In this document: piece by piece, positions 1-11,869 of the stretch | Layout: each line of letters begins with the position of its first letter | How positions within the stretch are numbered: position 1 is the first letter of the stretch | Source: Metallyticus violacea | Taxonomy: Eukaryota; Arthropoda; Insecta; Mantodea; Metallyticidae | DNA length: 64,000 nt | Reading direction: 5' to 3' | Assembly (NCBI GenBank): GCA_030762175.1 | Contig: CM060843.1 | Location: 110,701,869-110,765,868, forward strand | Program-made: the position numbers and the translations under genes | Notes under the pieces: model-generated | The model's input: only the letters and a program-made list of their open reading frames with translations | The model's database searches: none | What the model was told of the DNA's origin: nothing

Positions 1-1098
1 TATATAACGTGCCCTTAGAATGATGTTTTAATAGTAGAAACTTTTGAAATTAATAGCTAGAAACAACAATAAATAAGCATTATCTTATGTAGCATCTGTA
101 CGATTTACTCAATAAATTAAGAACTACAAAATTTAAAATGTTTAATTCTGGAAACAGTATTTATTACTGAGAAGGCTCCAACAGCATATTTTTATTTATC
201 TGTAATATATTTTTGTTTGTTCATTATGTGTAATATATTTATAATATTACTGCCCAATTGGAAGTGTTATAACAGAAGAAAAGTAGGAGATGTAATAAAA
301 TTAAAAAATATTTAGCTGAGAAAACAAAAAAAGTGATGCAGGTCAGTAAAACGTAAGTAGAAGCGGGAAGCTAGCACCAGAAATGGGAATAAAGAAGAAA
401 AAATATTGCAACGTGCAAATAAATAAAGACGACAGCTTTTAAATTTATACTGAAGAAAGAAAAGCCTATTCAATATGTATTAGTTAATATTTACAATTTT
501 TAATTCTTTAAGTAATTGAATGTTTTCTAACGACAGTTGACATAATTTGTTTCTATTATAAACGAAAATGAAGTGGTTATAACTAGCAGGTTACTGCGCG
601 CAACAAAAATCGAGTTGCGTACTTCATGCAGTGAAGTGCAAACTGGCATAAACAGGAAAAATAAAGCCAGTGGCTTTAACAGATTTTAGACACAGTGCTT
701 TCTAAAATGGATTTGTCCATCTATTTATAAGGGGTAATTCTTACATTTATCAGAAACGAAATTCATTCATCTTAACAGCTGTGCTCAACTGTCTTACAAA
801 AAAAAAAAAAAATCTATAACAATAAAGTATTCCCTGTTTAGTCTTTCTTGTTCTCAGCAGGTGAACAGTGCACAATTCAATAGAAAAAGCTATAAAAAGA
901 CGAGGTTTCCACTTTGGGCTTTATGATATTATTTACACAAACAAATGATTTCATAATAGACAGGTTAATTCAGATTTTAACAATTTTATATATAATGCAT
1001 ATTATTAAATTATAAAAGACAACATTTTCTAAAACATCAAATAAATATCTTGCGCAATATAAGAAGTTTCATTAAATTATTTTGGAAAAAAAAAACTT
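1..1098. other. AT-rich non-coding DNA
   Basis: I see no coding region, RNA gene or recognisable mobile element. The sequence is strongly AT-rich with short homopolymer runs, including an A-run near 799-812, and no open frame of note on either strand. It could be intergenic or intronic DNA, or repeat too old to recognise. Confidence 0.6.
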
Positions 1099-1182
1099 TG
1101 AAGCTGTCCCTATCTACCCGTCAATTACAGAGTAATTCAAATAATTAATTATTCATAATTTTAGAATGAGCAACTCAGTTAC
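1099..1182 (+). repeat. Dispersed unknown repeat (copy 1)
   Basis: This stretch carries the core CCGTCAATTACAGAGTAATT, followed by an AATTAATT-rich tract and TTTTAGAAT. The same order of blocks, preceded by GAAGCTGTCC, recurs three times near 9.15-9.48 kb and once near 20.5 kb. The similarity fades after about 80 bases, so this is the shortest copy. The family is not one I recognise. It has no coding potential, and the inner CAATTACAGAGTAATT segment is partly palindromic. Confidence 0.75.
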
Positions 1183-2110
1183 TAACACCTAAATAAACAG
1201 GAACTAATAAACAATATAAATATGTTTAAAGTGCAAGTTCCTGTCGTAATGATTGAGGGTTTATTTTTACTGATTGTAAATCTGTAATCGAAAAAATGTA
1301 ATTAATTAGTATCGCAGATTATGCAACAATGAAAAGAGTACGGTTGAGGGAAAAGCGTCAGTATTTTATACATACAGCCATACAGTAGCACAATACCTGT
1401 CAGATTCCGGCCTTCATATCCATCACCGTGCCCATTAAAATGCCACGCATGGTGGGACAGCAACTAAGTTTCCCTTAACTATTCCAATATAAAACACATT
1501 TTAGCATGCGAATAAATTAAAAGCAATTTAGAAACTGCAGAGCGAGCAGTGTAAGAGTTTGAAGCTGCAGACTGTGAAAGCGAGCACTAGGATTCTCCTC
1601 CAAATGAATAACGTTAGGTCTATGAGTGTACATTGTCAGACATCTGAAAATGACAGTATTCTAATTCTGCGCTCGTAAAAAGTTATAGAGTTATTTTTTG
1701 CCTGCGTCCGCAGCTCGCGTGACAAAGGCCGCTAGTATGTTGATGGATGTAAAGGTGCGGACAGATGAATCGAATCCGTTTCCATAACTTCTGAAAAGTT
1801 TTCATACTTATATGTCAAGAACAATACAACGATCAAAACGATCGCTTCACGGTTCCGGAAGAACTCGGTTAGTATTGTCTTGAAATTTTCTCTGATAAAC
1901 CTTTCTCCCTTCAGTTTGAGCTAAGCATTTATTGCTTTTCTAGCGTAAGCAAAGACTAACATTCATATTTTTGTACTGCCAGATGGCATGGATGAAAACA
2001 CAAATCTGTAAATGGTGTGCCTTATAAACAAAGAGCAATAATTTACTTTCTTTGCCGGAAACTGCGAGCATTGTCAAAGTTAAAACATCATTTCATTGTA
2101 ATGTATGAAC
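1183..2110. other. AT-rich non-coding DNA
   Basis: No gene or element is recognised. A slightly GC-richer patch near 1690-1760 has no open frame or known motif. Confidence 0.55.
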
Positions 2111-2122
2111 TGGGCAATAGAA

Positions 2123-2396
2123 GAATGAATAGGGTTTAACGCCCGTTTTTGCTATAGAGGCACCACAGGCGATGGACACTGATGATACATGAGATGAAAT
2201 GATATATTGGGAAAGGATTTTATGGAAGGAATCGTTCCAGGCCTAAGTTTAGGGTACCTCCCCGGCATTTACCATTTATGAGGACTGAGGAAAACCTGGA
2301 AAAAACCTCATTCAGGAAGGACGGTCCTGGCGGTATTCGAACCCAGACCTCCCGCTCACGAGTCCGAGACTTAACGACCTCGGCCACCCGTGGCGG
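2123..2396 (-). mobile_element. SINE-B, tRNA-derived, full-length
   Basis: This is a tRNA-derived short interspersed element read on the minus strand. Its 5' head (right end here) is GGGTGGCCGAGGTCGTTAAG, which resembles a tRNA-Leu or tRNA-Ser 5' half with an A-box. It is followed by a B-box-like GGGTTCGAATACC, a body of about 170 bases shared with seven other copies in the window, and a tail ending in CGTTAAACCC. A 12-bp direct duplication, TGGGCAATAGAA, flanks it at 2111-2122 and 2397-2408, the mark of target-primed retroposition. SINEs encode no protein and borrow LINE machinery; the partner LINE is not identifiable here. Confidence 0.9.
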
Positions 2397-2408
2397 TGGG
2401 CAATAGAA

Positions 2409-4217
2409 TAAAAATGTTTCAGCAATACTTACTAAAATGTCCTCATAACAAATGCAAATGCAAAATAGAAAACCAGTAGCCTACAACACTCCATATTTAA
2501 AATTATATATTAAATATTTTCCTATACAAATAGAAAACCTTTAAAAGATCAAAATGCTGAAGCAGTAGCTATCCGAACAAATGTTTACACTAACATTTGC
2601 GTGCTCCTTGCTGGTGTTGAATCATTGAAAAGTGTTATTATAATTATTATTATTATTTACCTACATTAATCGCGCTGAGTGTACCCTTTGTCATTTTATT
2701 GCTGTTCATACCTGACTTTCCCGTCATTTTACAATACTTTTTGGTTCAGAAGTAAAGAATTAAAAATTTACAACCTTTTTAAGAGAGGGGAAAAATGAGA
2801 TATATGCGGTTATTAAATACAAAGCTATAATTAACGAAGATGAACAAATTGAAAGGGATGATCTCGTTATACAAGTAATACAGAAATTCTTCTGCGATCA
2901 AGAATTTTAAAACATGTGTATATGTCAGAAAATATCATATATATTACAGACAACTTCTTTTATTTATGATATTAAATTGCATTTCTGTTATTACTTGAAA
3001 TTTATGACGTTAAAATTCAGGTTGTTTCATATTAATATTGGAATATTAGCATGCGAAATGATATGCATACATCTTTTTATAATTATTTTCAATACTCATC
3101 AATTATATCAAGTAAAACGAAATATATTCAACTGCATGAGCATGAAATATCATCGAATTAAATAACCATTATTGCTATTCATTCAGAAAACATGTATTTT
3201 AGTATTGTTCTCAAACTAAGTAGAAAGTATGAAGTATATAGTTCTAGCGGTTGTTGCAGTTATACCAACATAGAAAGATTAAAGTAGTATTTTTCCTACC
3301 ACAGAGAGCCAGCAAATATTTAGTCTAAAGTGAAGGAATAGGAAGATTTTCCCTGCCATTCAGCTTCTCTTACTGAGTGATTTCGGCCCGCCTTCCGTTT
3401 AAATCAACAGAGAAAACGGGTTATACATCAAAGCGGCATACAAGAAAATGCTGCGGAATGAAAGCAAAACGTAGCAAATCAGAATTTCAGAACACGTATC
3501 CTATAACAGGCTGATTGTCATGACATGGTTTCAATTGGAAGACTCACAGGAGATAACGAGAACATAGTCACGCACAAATCGTACGACACCCACCTGCCTG
3601 ATTAGCATGCTTAGTATCTAAGCCTGTATATTGAACAGAATAGTTGGGACAAGCAAGGAGACCGAATATAAAACAGTTTTGGCAGTCACAAAGCTCTGAA
3701 TTACATTTGTATTGTGGTTATGATTCGTCTCATTTTAAGACCAGACTATTCTCATTGTAACATATTGCTTAATGTCAGACTGTTAGCACAAATAGACATT
3801 ATATGATATTCTGTACAGTTTGTATGCTTAGAAAATTCAATATTTGATAGAAGAACCCGTTGCTCTCTCGAATCGCTACTGTTTATATTTGAATATCTAG
3901 ATGACATAAATCAATGATTATAATTGTAGCATAAAGTATTGTAATAAGAGAAGATTAGGTGTGCATCATCAGGAATGTAAAGCAAGCAAATCCAATATAT
4001 TTAATCAATAATTAATGTCTGCATATGAGATGTTAACTTTTGAGAAGTTCCACACGAATCCTAGAACATCAGGTGGATGGCCTACGCATCATTCCTTGCA
4101 AAAGTAAAGTAAACGAATCCTTATGCGCTTAAAATATTGTATTGTGAGTTGGTCTGCCTTCATTTTAAAATGCGACATAGGCTGGCAGCCTGACTGACAT
4201 AGTAAGAATATTTGAGT
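2409..4217. other. AT-rich non-coding DNA
   Basis: There is no supported gene. An 83-codon frame at 2914-3165 is AT-rich, lacks family resemblance and reads like chance. A short (ATT)n-like tract lies near 2636-2657. Confidence 0.55.
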
Positions 4218-5431
4218 TACGAGGGTAGGTACTTATATGGTGTGGTGTTTATCTGTTAAGTAAATAATTGCAGCTGTAAATTCTGATCCGCTGTGTTTAG
4301 TTGTTCAGATGTAGTTGCAAAAAGAAGAACTACGTGAAGAAGATTGTGAAATATTCAAAATGGAGTATCGAGCTGTTGCTAAGTTCTTCACAAAAGAAGG
4401 ACCTACTCCACAGTGATTGATGGTGTATATGGGGAAACATCCCCCTTATATTCTAACGTAAAAGAATGGGCCAAACTTTTTCGAATGATTCGTGAAAGCA
4501 TTGAAGACGAAGAGCGTGCAGGTCGGGCCTTGGAGGTGCTCAGTCCTGAAAACATCGCTCTTGTGGAAGGAGAAATTATGGAAGACTGGCGGCTCAAAGT
4601 TACAAAAATAGAAGCAAGATTGGGCCTTTCTAAAACAATAGTCCTTCGAATTATTCATGAACATTTAAACATTAATAAGGTTACTGCTAGACTTCTTTCC
4701 TAAAGTCAAAAGTATGCAACGAGTCATCTGTTGTCAGGTATTTTTGGATCTCTGCCGTGGCAACGAGAGAGAGAGAGGTTCAGCAAACCATTGTTACAGG
4801 TGATGAAACTATGGTTCTCTACTATTATCCCTTGTCCCAAAGAGAATCAACGGGATAGCGTAACTGGCGAAGCACCGCCCCTAAAGGCCAAAGGTACTCA
4901 GTCCACCAAGAAGATCTTGGGACTGTGAAGGAATACTCTTCATTGACTTCTAGGAGAGAAATAGCACAGTAAATGGAGAGTACTATGCTGGCCTACTGCG
5001 CAGACTACGTGCTTCCATCATAGAGAAAAGGCGAGGAAAGCTGAGTGGTAGCGTGCGCCTTCCACACAACAACGCGCCTGTGCACAAAATTCTTGTTGCA
5101 AAGGAATCTGTGAAGAAATGTGGCTCAACTATATCAACTATCCTCCCTACAGCCCAGATATAGCTCTCAGTGACCATTTTATGTTCTCAAAACTCAACAA
5201 GGACTTTCGAGGAAGGAAATGTAAGTGTGACGAAGAGGTGATGGATGCTTTATATGCCCATTTTGCAGCCCAGACTTCTGACTATTTTAGGGGGAGGGAC
5301 TGAAATGTTAATTCAAAGATTTGAGAAGTGTATTGCAATAAAGGATAATCATATTGAAAAGTGAAACGCAATTTTGTCTTTATCGTACCTAGAAAATGGT
5401 TAGGCCGGAAGCTTATGGACCTATCCTCGTA
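4218..5431 (+). mobile_element. Mariner-like transposon, copy 1 (defective)
   Basis: This DNA transposon of the Tc1/mariner superfamily is flanked by TA dinucleotides. Terminal inverted repeats begin CGAGGGTAGGTACTTAT on the left and match, on the right, the reverse complement of CTTATGGACCTATCCTCG. It belongs to the same family as the copies starting at 21593 and 55772, which share TIRs, 5' leader (GTAAATAATTGCAGCTGTAA) and transposase. Relative to copies 2 and 3, the 5' leader has lost a block including the sequence after the TIR. At about 1.2 kb it is near the usual 1.25-1.3 kb mariner length. The family subgroup cannot be fixed without a search. Confidence 0.93.
4360..5340 (+). pseudogene. 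Mariner transposase pseudogene, copy 1
   Basis: The decayed transposase begins with an ATG at 4360 (MEYRAVAKFFTKEG). It then breaks by a short deletion and stop near 4412, and resumes in the frame 4413-4703, which carries the N-terminal helix-turn-helix region (RLGLSKTIVLRIIHEH). The first catalytic Asp survives in VTGDET near 4795. The second catalytic position reads HNNAP instead of the expected HDNAP (Asp to Asn) near 5070. The third Asp survives in PYSPDIALSD within 5118-5303. Several frameshifts and stops separate these blocks. Intact mariner transposases are about 340-350 residues; the longest piece here is 96 codons. It cannot make active enzyme. Confidence 0.9.
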
Positions 5432-6146
5432 TGTGTCGGCAGAGCGTGGGTGCCTACTGGAAGAGCATGTTGCATATATAGATTAGAAACTTATATTTAG
5501 TCTGAGGGAATGGTTGTGCGTTTGTTACTCAGTGATTTAATTGTGTGTATGTATAGTGTGCTTTTTAACTGTTCAATTGATAATGCAAGTGGCAACCGTG
5601 TTCAAATAGAGAAACTGTTCGCCAACTTGGTAAAAAGTTATGATAAACCGGGTGTGTCAATTACAAAATATTTGTCGAAGCGCCGTGTTATCAAGGAAGA
5701 AACCTTAAAGGAAAAACAGGACTTTCCTAAATAGATGTCATCAATGTATTGCTACTGAGTAGCATCATTTCAGGCTAGTGCATTATTATCAGTTTAAATA
5801 CTGTAGCATTATTGTTATTATTATTATTATTATTTCCATCATCATTATCGGTTTAAATTCTGTATCATTGGTATGCTTTCAGTAAAAATATAAACATAAA
5901 AATATAAATACTAAATTCATGAGCGACTGATCAATCTTTCTTTTTCAGATTGAAAGTAATTTTTAAAGTAATAATTAGTGTTTTCAGTAATAATTTACTC
6001 GTGTGCTCACTTGTTCTCTTTACCCTTTTATCTAAAAATATGTTTGGTAATATTAACACTCAGAACATGCATTTCAACTCAGTATATGCATTTCTTCAAT
6101 TAAGCTCAATTTATCACAATCGTAAGTTTTTTTTTTTTTTCCTGAA
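5432..6146. other. AT-rich non-coding DNA
   Basis: A 74-codon frame at 5510-5734 has no recognised domain. An (ATT)n microsatellite lies at about 5813-5836, and a T-run near 6127-6140 immediately precedes the truncated SINE. Confidence 0.55.
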
Positions 6147-6148
6147 GA

Positions 6149-6334
6149 GTGCTTAACGCCTGCTACAGGCGGTGGACACTGATGATACATGAGATAAATG
6201 ATATACTGAGAAAGGTGTTTTTAAGGAAGGAAACGTTCCAAGTCTGAGTTTAGGGTACCTTCCCAGCTTTTAACATTTGTGAGGACTGAGGAAAACCTGG
6301 ATAAAAGCTCAGTCAGAGAGAACGCTCCTGGCAA
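6149..6334 (-). mobile_element. SINE-B fragment lacking its tRNA head
   Basis: The tail and body of SINE-B are present on the minus strand (CTTAACGCC... to CTCAGTCAGAG...GGTCCTGGC-like), but the tRNA-like head with A and B boxes is missing. The break lies directly against the DUF4817-type relic that follows. Without its promoter the copy is transcriptionally dead. Either it was 5'-truncated on insertion or a later deletion removed its head together with the neighbour's inverted repeat. Confidence 0.85.
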
Positions 6335-7171
6335 GAAAAAATTGTGTTAACATACCCAAACTGAATTCACACAAACAGAAAATGATGAGCACTAATCATT
6401 TTGGACTTCTACAGTGATAACAGTTACTCAAAATATTCACCATCGGCGTCAATGCACTTCTGAGTACGTTGAACTACTGATTGAGCAACATTTGCGAAAG
6501 TGTTCCTCAGCGATTGCAGTATATGCCGTTTCAAATTCTTCCTGAAGTGCTGTCAGTGCAGCTGGTTTTCTACGGTATGCGACATCCTTAAGAGTTCCCA
6601 TTGGTAGACGTTCAACGGAGCTACATCTGGAGAACGCGGTGGAAACTCAATCGGACCTCTTTGTCCTATTCAGTGCCTTGGATAGTGCCTTGCATCCAGT
6701 GCGTGGGGCTTGTTGCTGTGCGAGGTCTCCCAGATCTGCTCTTGTGCACATCGCATACGGGATAATGAGTCTCAAATTTGTCTCGAATGCGTGCAATTGT
6801 TACTAGTGTTGCCGGTTCTGTTCTGTACACAAGTCTCCATTGCCTTTGGATTTAAACAAAATCTCGGTTTTCCAATACCACTTCAAAATTGCTTTCCCGT
6901 GTTCAAACGACAATCTTGTCTCCATTTTGTTGTAGCAGCGCTAGCATAACGTAATGTGAGTCACATCTGTTTACAGCACATCATACGATGATCTTGGCTT
7001 CATTTGTTCATTGTTGATTTACCTGTCACGTGGCAACGCTATCACAATGTATATGAATCATGTCTGTTTACAGAACATCATACTATTACTGTTGTTTGTC
7101 AGTCCAACTTAGAAATATATTAAATAGATATCTACTATGAAAGTGCGTATACTTTTCTGGCATCCTCGGTA
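6335..7171 (-). mobile_element. IS630/mariner-type (DUF4817) element, core-deleted, copy A
   Basis: On the minus strand, the right end carries a TIR-like CCGAGGATGCCAGAAAAGTATAC next to TA. A transposase N-terminus follows (METRLSFE.GKAI.KWYWKTE), typical of the DUF4817 helix-turn-helix domain. The reading then jumps to the C-terminal region (PPRSP-like, then the ACGGTATGCGACATCC stretch encoding the VVYRRKP-like segment). The middle, with the first two catalytic residues, is gone, leaving about 840 bp. The left inverted repeat is also lost at the junction with the SINE fragment. An extra block of about 100 bases, containing a second CATGTCTGTTTACAGAACATC-like motif, lies inside the 5' region compared with copy B. 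Confidence 0.85.
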
Positions 7172-9124
7172 GTTTTTAGATAGTGGATTTTGAATTTGCT
7201 AAATTCAACATTACCAGGAATATGCATTTTGTCTCTCCTTAAATAGGAATTCGTGGCAGTTGATACTTTGAAGTGTCTATCTTAACCTTCCAGCTCTTCA
7301 GAATATGGTAGGTAGCTCACCACCTTGCCTTAGGTACTCAGTTATGGAGCAATATGAGGCTGACAAATTCAGAAATTTGAACTAGATTGACTTGAATATA
7401 AGAAGAAAATCTGAAATATTCATTGACATGGCGTTGTATTCAGTCAGACTGAAGGCCAAGCACACACTTTATACAGGAAAAAAATAATTCGGAGTAACAT
7501 TCAACACTCCAGAGTTATAGAAACTTGTCCTCACTAGAGACTCCACATAGGGGCACAGAGAAATAGCTATGGATACAGAAATGCTTCATATTTCTGGCGG
7601 TTTTCGAATGCTGTCATCATGACCTCCTCATTTATGAAATTCCATGCGTGGAGAAACAGTAGCCGGGGGAAATGTTGCAACAAGCTCTGGATTTCAACCG
7701 CGTAAAACATGTCACCTTTAGGGCATGTGTGGTTTAATGCCTGCTCACGTATCAAGCAAATTATGGCACAGCATTATGTTACGCCAGCTATGCTAACTTC
7801 CTGTTCATTTCAAGTAGGGCATGTTTCTGTATCCTTTTTCCTTTTCTCTTTTATTCATTTAATTTAAAAAATCATAACCAATGCATGCATTTGTTTTAGT
7901 TTACATGTTAGATGAACAATTGCTTCCTTTTACCTTCGAAATGTAGCCTATAAACTTTATTCGTAATAAAATAATAAATTACACAGTGTTAAATTACTGA
8001 AATAAAATAACTTTAACGAATGCATGAGTTTTTCATTTATTCTTATTCCCCGTAATATACAAGGCGAGTTGTAAATGTTTTAGCATGATCGACTTTTTTG
8101 GTAGCAAAAATAAATTAACTGTGTAATTTTAACACAGTTCATATTCAGTTAAATACTTTTTTTCATATACATAATTTTACACTTTATATCTATTAAAAGT
8201 AGCAGGACTTTTGTCTGCAAATTTTTCACTATACAAGTTTTCATTATCATCATAGTCACCATTAAATTTCATTCCCCTGAAGAGCTTTCTTCAGTTTAGG
8301 GAATAAGCTACTTGAGCTGCATGGGCGATTTTTCGTTTGCTGGAAAGCTTTCCTTTATCAATATTATCCGTTAGGACCGGTGCGTTTTAGACAAATAAAA
8401 TGACCCAACATTTCTCATATATTCTTTTTTATAGGGTCATGCAGTTTGTGCACCCATGAAGCATAACACTCTACTAGGTACAATCGCGATCATATTTCTT
8501 TTTTCTTAGTAAAATAAAAGAACCACCTGGAAACCCCAACACATATCTAGAATTTCCTTATAAGTGGAGAGAATGACTTTGTGTCATTCCATGAAATAAT
8601 GAGAGTAATAAATAACCCATTGTTTCATTCTTTTTTAATTATGGATTCTAATGCTTATTTCTGATAACTCAGAAAAACTCCAAATACTTGTGGTAATAAG
8701 TCACATGACTCTTTTGCTGCGCCGCAGAAAGAAACCAAGACAATAGAAAATACCAAATTTTCTCCATATTCGCCATTCGATATTGTGGCGATTATAAAAA
8801 TGGTACTAATAAAGAGGCGTTGACATTGTAGTGGCATTGTCAATGTATTATAGAGTCATTGTCATTAACAGGGGGCTGGACAATTTTTTTTCAAGTAATA
8901 TAAGAGCGACCTGGAATGAAATACTTTTTAAGAAGATAAGATATCGTGTTAGATATCGTTTGTCTAGACGGTGATTCTGTCAATATCTTTATTGCTCTAT
9001 CCATTGACCTTAAAACACCGCGAAGGTACTTTAGCTTATGTTTAAGATATGTCGTCTCTGTGTATTAAGTCTTTATTACGGATCGTATTTTTCAGAATGG
9101 TAATTCGACCTGGCATTGATATAT
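7172..9124. other. Non-coding DNA, no recognised element
   Basis: Mostly AT-rich. A less AT-rich patch at 7500-7780 has a 62-codon antisense frame (7567-7755) with no family match that I recognise. Nothing else is supported. Confidence 0.5.
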
Positions 9125-9490
9125 CTTTCCGGAGGCGTGTGTTCCCATAACCCGAAGCTGTCCATGGTCCCCGTCAATTACAGAGTAATTAAATAATTAA
9201 TATTTGTAATTCTAGAATCAGCACTCAATAATTCCCCGTCAATTACAGAGTAATTAAATAATTAATATTTGTAATTTTAGAATCAGCACTCAATAATTAT
9301 GTACAAGTATGTTGTAATTTTCGTTCACTTTCCGGAGGCGTGCATTTCCATAACCCGAAGCTGTCTGTGGGTCCCCGTCATTTACAGAGTAATTAAATAA
9401 TTAATATTTGTAATTTTAGAATCAGCACTCAGTAATTATGTGCAAGTATGTTGTAATTTTCGTTCAGTGGAGCAACTTTAATGATGTAAT
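9125..9490 (+). repeat. Nested tandem array of the unknown repeat (copies 2-4)
   Basis: Three units of the CCCCGTCAATTACAGAGTAA core start at 9169, 9234 and 9373. The first two form a 65-bp tandem duplication that is almost identical. A longer unit starting TTTCCGGAGGCGTG (9126 and 9329, a 203-bp offset) includes CATAACCCGAAGCTGTC before the core and GTATGTTGTAATTTTCGTTCA after it. So a short tandem sits inside a longer tandem. Related single copies lie at about 1.1 and 20.5 kb. There is no open frame. This is not a CRISPR: there are no spacers and the host is eukaryotic. Confidence 0.85.
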
Positions 9491-9839
9491 TCGTATATGT
9501 GGAATTAATATGTATAGTGTTTAAATGCATTGATAAAGTGTAATTTTTGTAATATTTAAGAAATAACGTGAAGAAACGTATCAAGGTAGGGAAAAACTCT
9601 CATCTTTCTCTGGACACAGACAGACTTAGCAAAAGTCAGATAATGCAAGGTAATCTCTTCTGGTATGCACCTAGGGTTTGGAAATATCCCTGCCGCAGGG
9701 CAAACACTGACTGGTTCCATGGCATAGTTGCAGGTGACGAATAGCAAAGCATTTTGCTTGACCAAAATTTTCCAGAAAATAGAAATGAAATTGTGAGGTA
9801 AGTACTCACTTATAAGACACGTTATTGAGGGGAGTATTT

Positions 9840-10110
9840 CACGTCGTTCGTGGATAGCGTCATTTTGTGTTGTGTATAAAAGGAATAGATTTTGCTCAAA
9901 AGTGGGGAAGTATCAGAATTTTCTAGGCCCAGACATGTGGCTACCGTCACTCGGAGATCAGCGAAAAGGTAACCTACGTACCAAGTACCTGTTCCGGCTA
10001 CGAAGATTGAGCGCCAATCACCATTAACAATGTCTTTGCACTCGGCACCTTTTGGTCACCGCAATAAACGTGCGTGTTTGCCAAGATTATCTTGCCCGTG
10101 GTTCGACGTG
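9840..10110 (+). promoter_or_regulatory. Possible LTR-like or promoter block
   Basis: A TATA-box-like TATAAAAGG lies at 9875-9883. About 190 bases downstream, after a GC-richer stretch, comes the polyadenylation hexamer AATAAA at 10073-10078, followed by a GT-rich segment (GTGCGTGTTTG). That order is typical of the U3-R-U5 arrangement of an LTR. No TG...CA ends, target duplication or partner LTR can be shown, so the call is tentative. It could equally be a chance arrangement or an RNA polymerase II promoter. Confidence 0.25.
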
Positions 10111-10177
10111 AGACGTGAATTTGCCTGAATATACAAATTAGGAGAATAAATTATATCAACAAGTAAATAACGAAGCG

Positions 10178-10366
10178 TTATTTGTCGTCACCTTCGGAGT
10201 CCCATTCACCCAGGCCCGGCTGGCTCACAGTCGCCAAAATCCAGGAAAAGCCCTCGAGAGAGTCTAATCGAAGAAGAGTGGGGAATGGTCTGTAGCAGCC
10301 GTGGCGAAACCTGCGATCAGCGGGCATAAATTGTTTACCGCAACTAGTGTACAGCCCTATTCCCAT
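10178..10366 (-). other. GC-richer stretch with small ORF, unrecognised
   Basis: This block stands out by base composition and keeps a 62-codon frame on the minus strand. I recognise no domain. It lies directly downstream of the possible LTR-like block and could be part of the same old element. Confidence 0.2.
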
Positions 10367-11865
10367 CCTCCATACAATGGTTTCAAATTAAGGAATCCTA
10401 ATTATTTCCTCCGAACTGAAGCATCTATAAAAGGAAATCTGCCACAACTTTCTCTTTCCTTAATGAATTAATATTTACTTGCGAACTATTTATTTTTCTA
10501 AAAAGAACTTGTGATGTGATCATATAGTCCACATATTTCAACCAGAGTGAAGGTTTATGTTCAACAGTGTATAAAGTCTTCTAATCATAATCATTCTAAT
10601 CATAAGGTTGCAATGAAAAAATTCGCTACAGGGCTTAGTGAACTTTCCACTGCTACTCCTTTCTGTTCATAATAATTGGTTTTCCAAAGAAAGAAGATGG
10701 AGGGAGGGAGGGAGGGAGGGAGGGAGGGAGTGTCTGAATAATGTACTTAGTTCTGTTTTAAAGCGGAATTGTAGAAGTTCCAAAATGTCTTTGATAGATA
10801 CTTTAGTTTATAGAGATTCAACATCAAACTCATAAGTTTATCGTAAGGCTTGAAGTTGATCTTATCGATGATTTCCACAAAATGTTTAGAGCTCTTGGTG
10901 TTTTGATCTGATTGTACTGTAAATGGACCGAACAAGGATGCCAAGTAATGAGCTAATTTGTATGTTGAACTATAGGTCTAAAAGGAATATGTTGTTTATG
11001 TACCTTCAGGAGCCCGTTCAGTCTAGGAGGTAGACCATTAGTTGGTTACAGATGTCTGATTTTCTCAGGTCCCCACGTGTTCTTCAGTATAACAGTTGTT
11101 CTTTTAAAAATTATAGTTGGATTCTTGGATATTGGGTGTAGATTTCGAACACGAAACTTAAAGGTTACAAGTATCAGAGAAAGTCTGCCATATCTGATGA
11201 TTGGTATTAACTGAGGGGTACAGTGCACTTTTTTCAGGTTTGCATTTCTTGTGCGGAGGCGAACAATTAACATTATGAGCACCTCCATTCCGACATTTCT
11301 GTGAAGGAACTAGGTACAAAGGAAAATGGAGCGCCGCTATGTTAGGTTATTATTACTGGATGATGAAATGGGATGATCCTAAAACAGATTGCCGCATGAC
11401 AAAAGGAAGTTGTAATAAGGAAACTGATTTTCTATTCAAATTAATTATAAATTTAACTGTGTAGGCCAGGCAATGGACATAAGCATAATTTTAGTACTGA
11501 GCAACCAAAAATTATAAAAATATATTTAACCATTTGCTCATACTTTTTAAACAGTGATATCTAATACATGTTTAAAGTAGCTACAGAATATTAGAGATCT
11601 TCTTGAGATGTTTATACATTTTCTTGGGCATAAAGCATAAAATGAGTAGGGATGTACAAATTTGTCCTTGAAATTCGAAATTCTCTAACTCAGAGCACCT
11701 TAATTTTAGTATTATTGAAGGATTAATGAAAAAGTAAATATATACGGGACAAGATTTAATAGCTTTATTTCCCTAGAACCCAGATTACAGCTATGTAACT
11801 GTTTGTTATGTTGATATGATACTAGTTAGGAATGAGGTGTGTATTGGATATTTCATTTGACCCGA
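10367..11865. other. AT-rich non-coding DNA
   Basis: Small open frames (for example 80 codons antisense at 11046-11288) show no recognisable family. The only clear structure is the (AGGG)n tract listed separately. Confidence 0.5.
10699..10730 (+). repeat. (AGGG)n microsatellite, G-quadruplex-capable
   Basis: The plus strand has about eight consecutive AGGG units. At least seven runs of three Gs separated by single As satisfy the usual intramolecular G-quadruplex pattern. A replication-slippage microsatellite is the simplest origin. Confidence 0.9.
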
Positions 11866-11869
11866 TTTT

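Noticed and set aside
9125..9490. CRISPR array
   Set aside because: Units are adjacent or irregularly spaced without unique spacers of constant length, no cas genes are present, and the DNA is eukaryotic.
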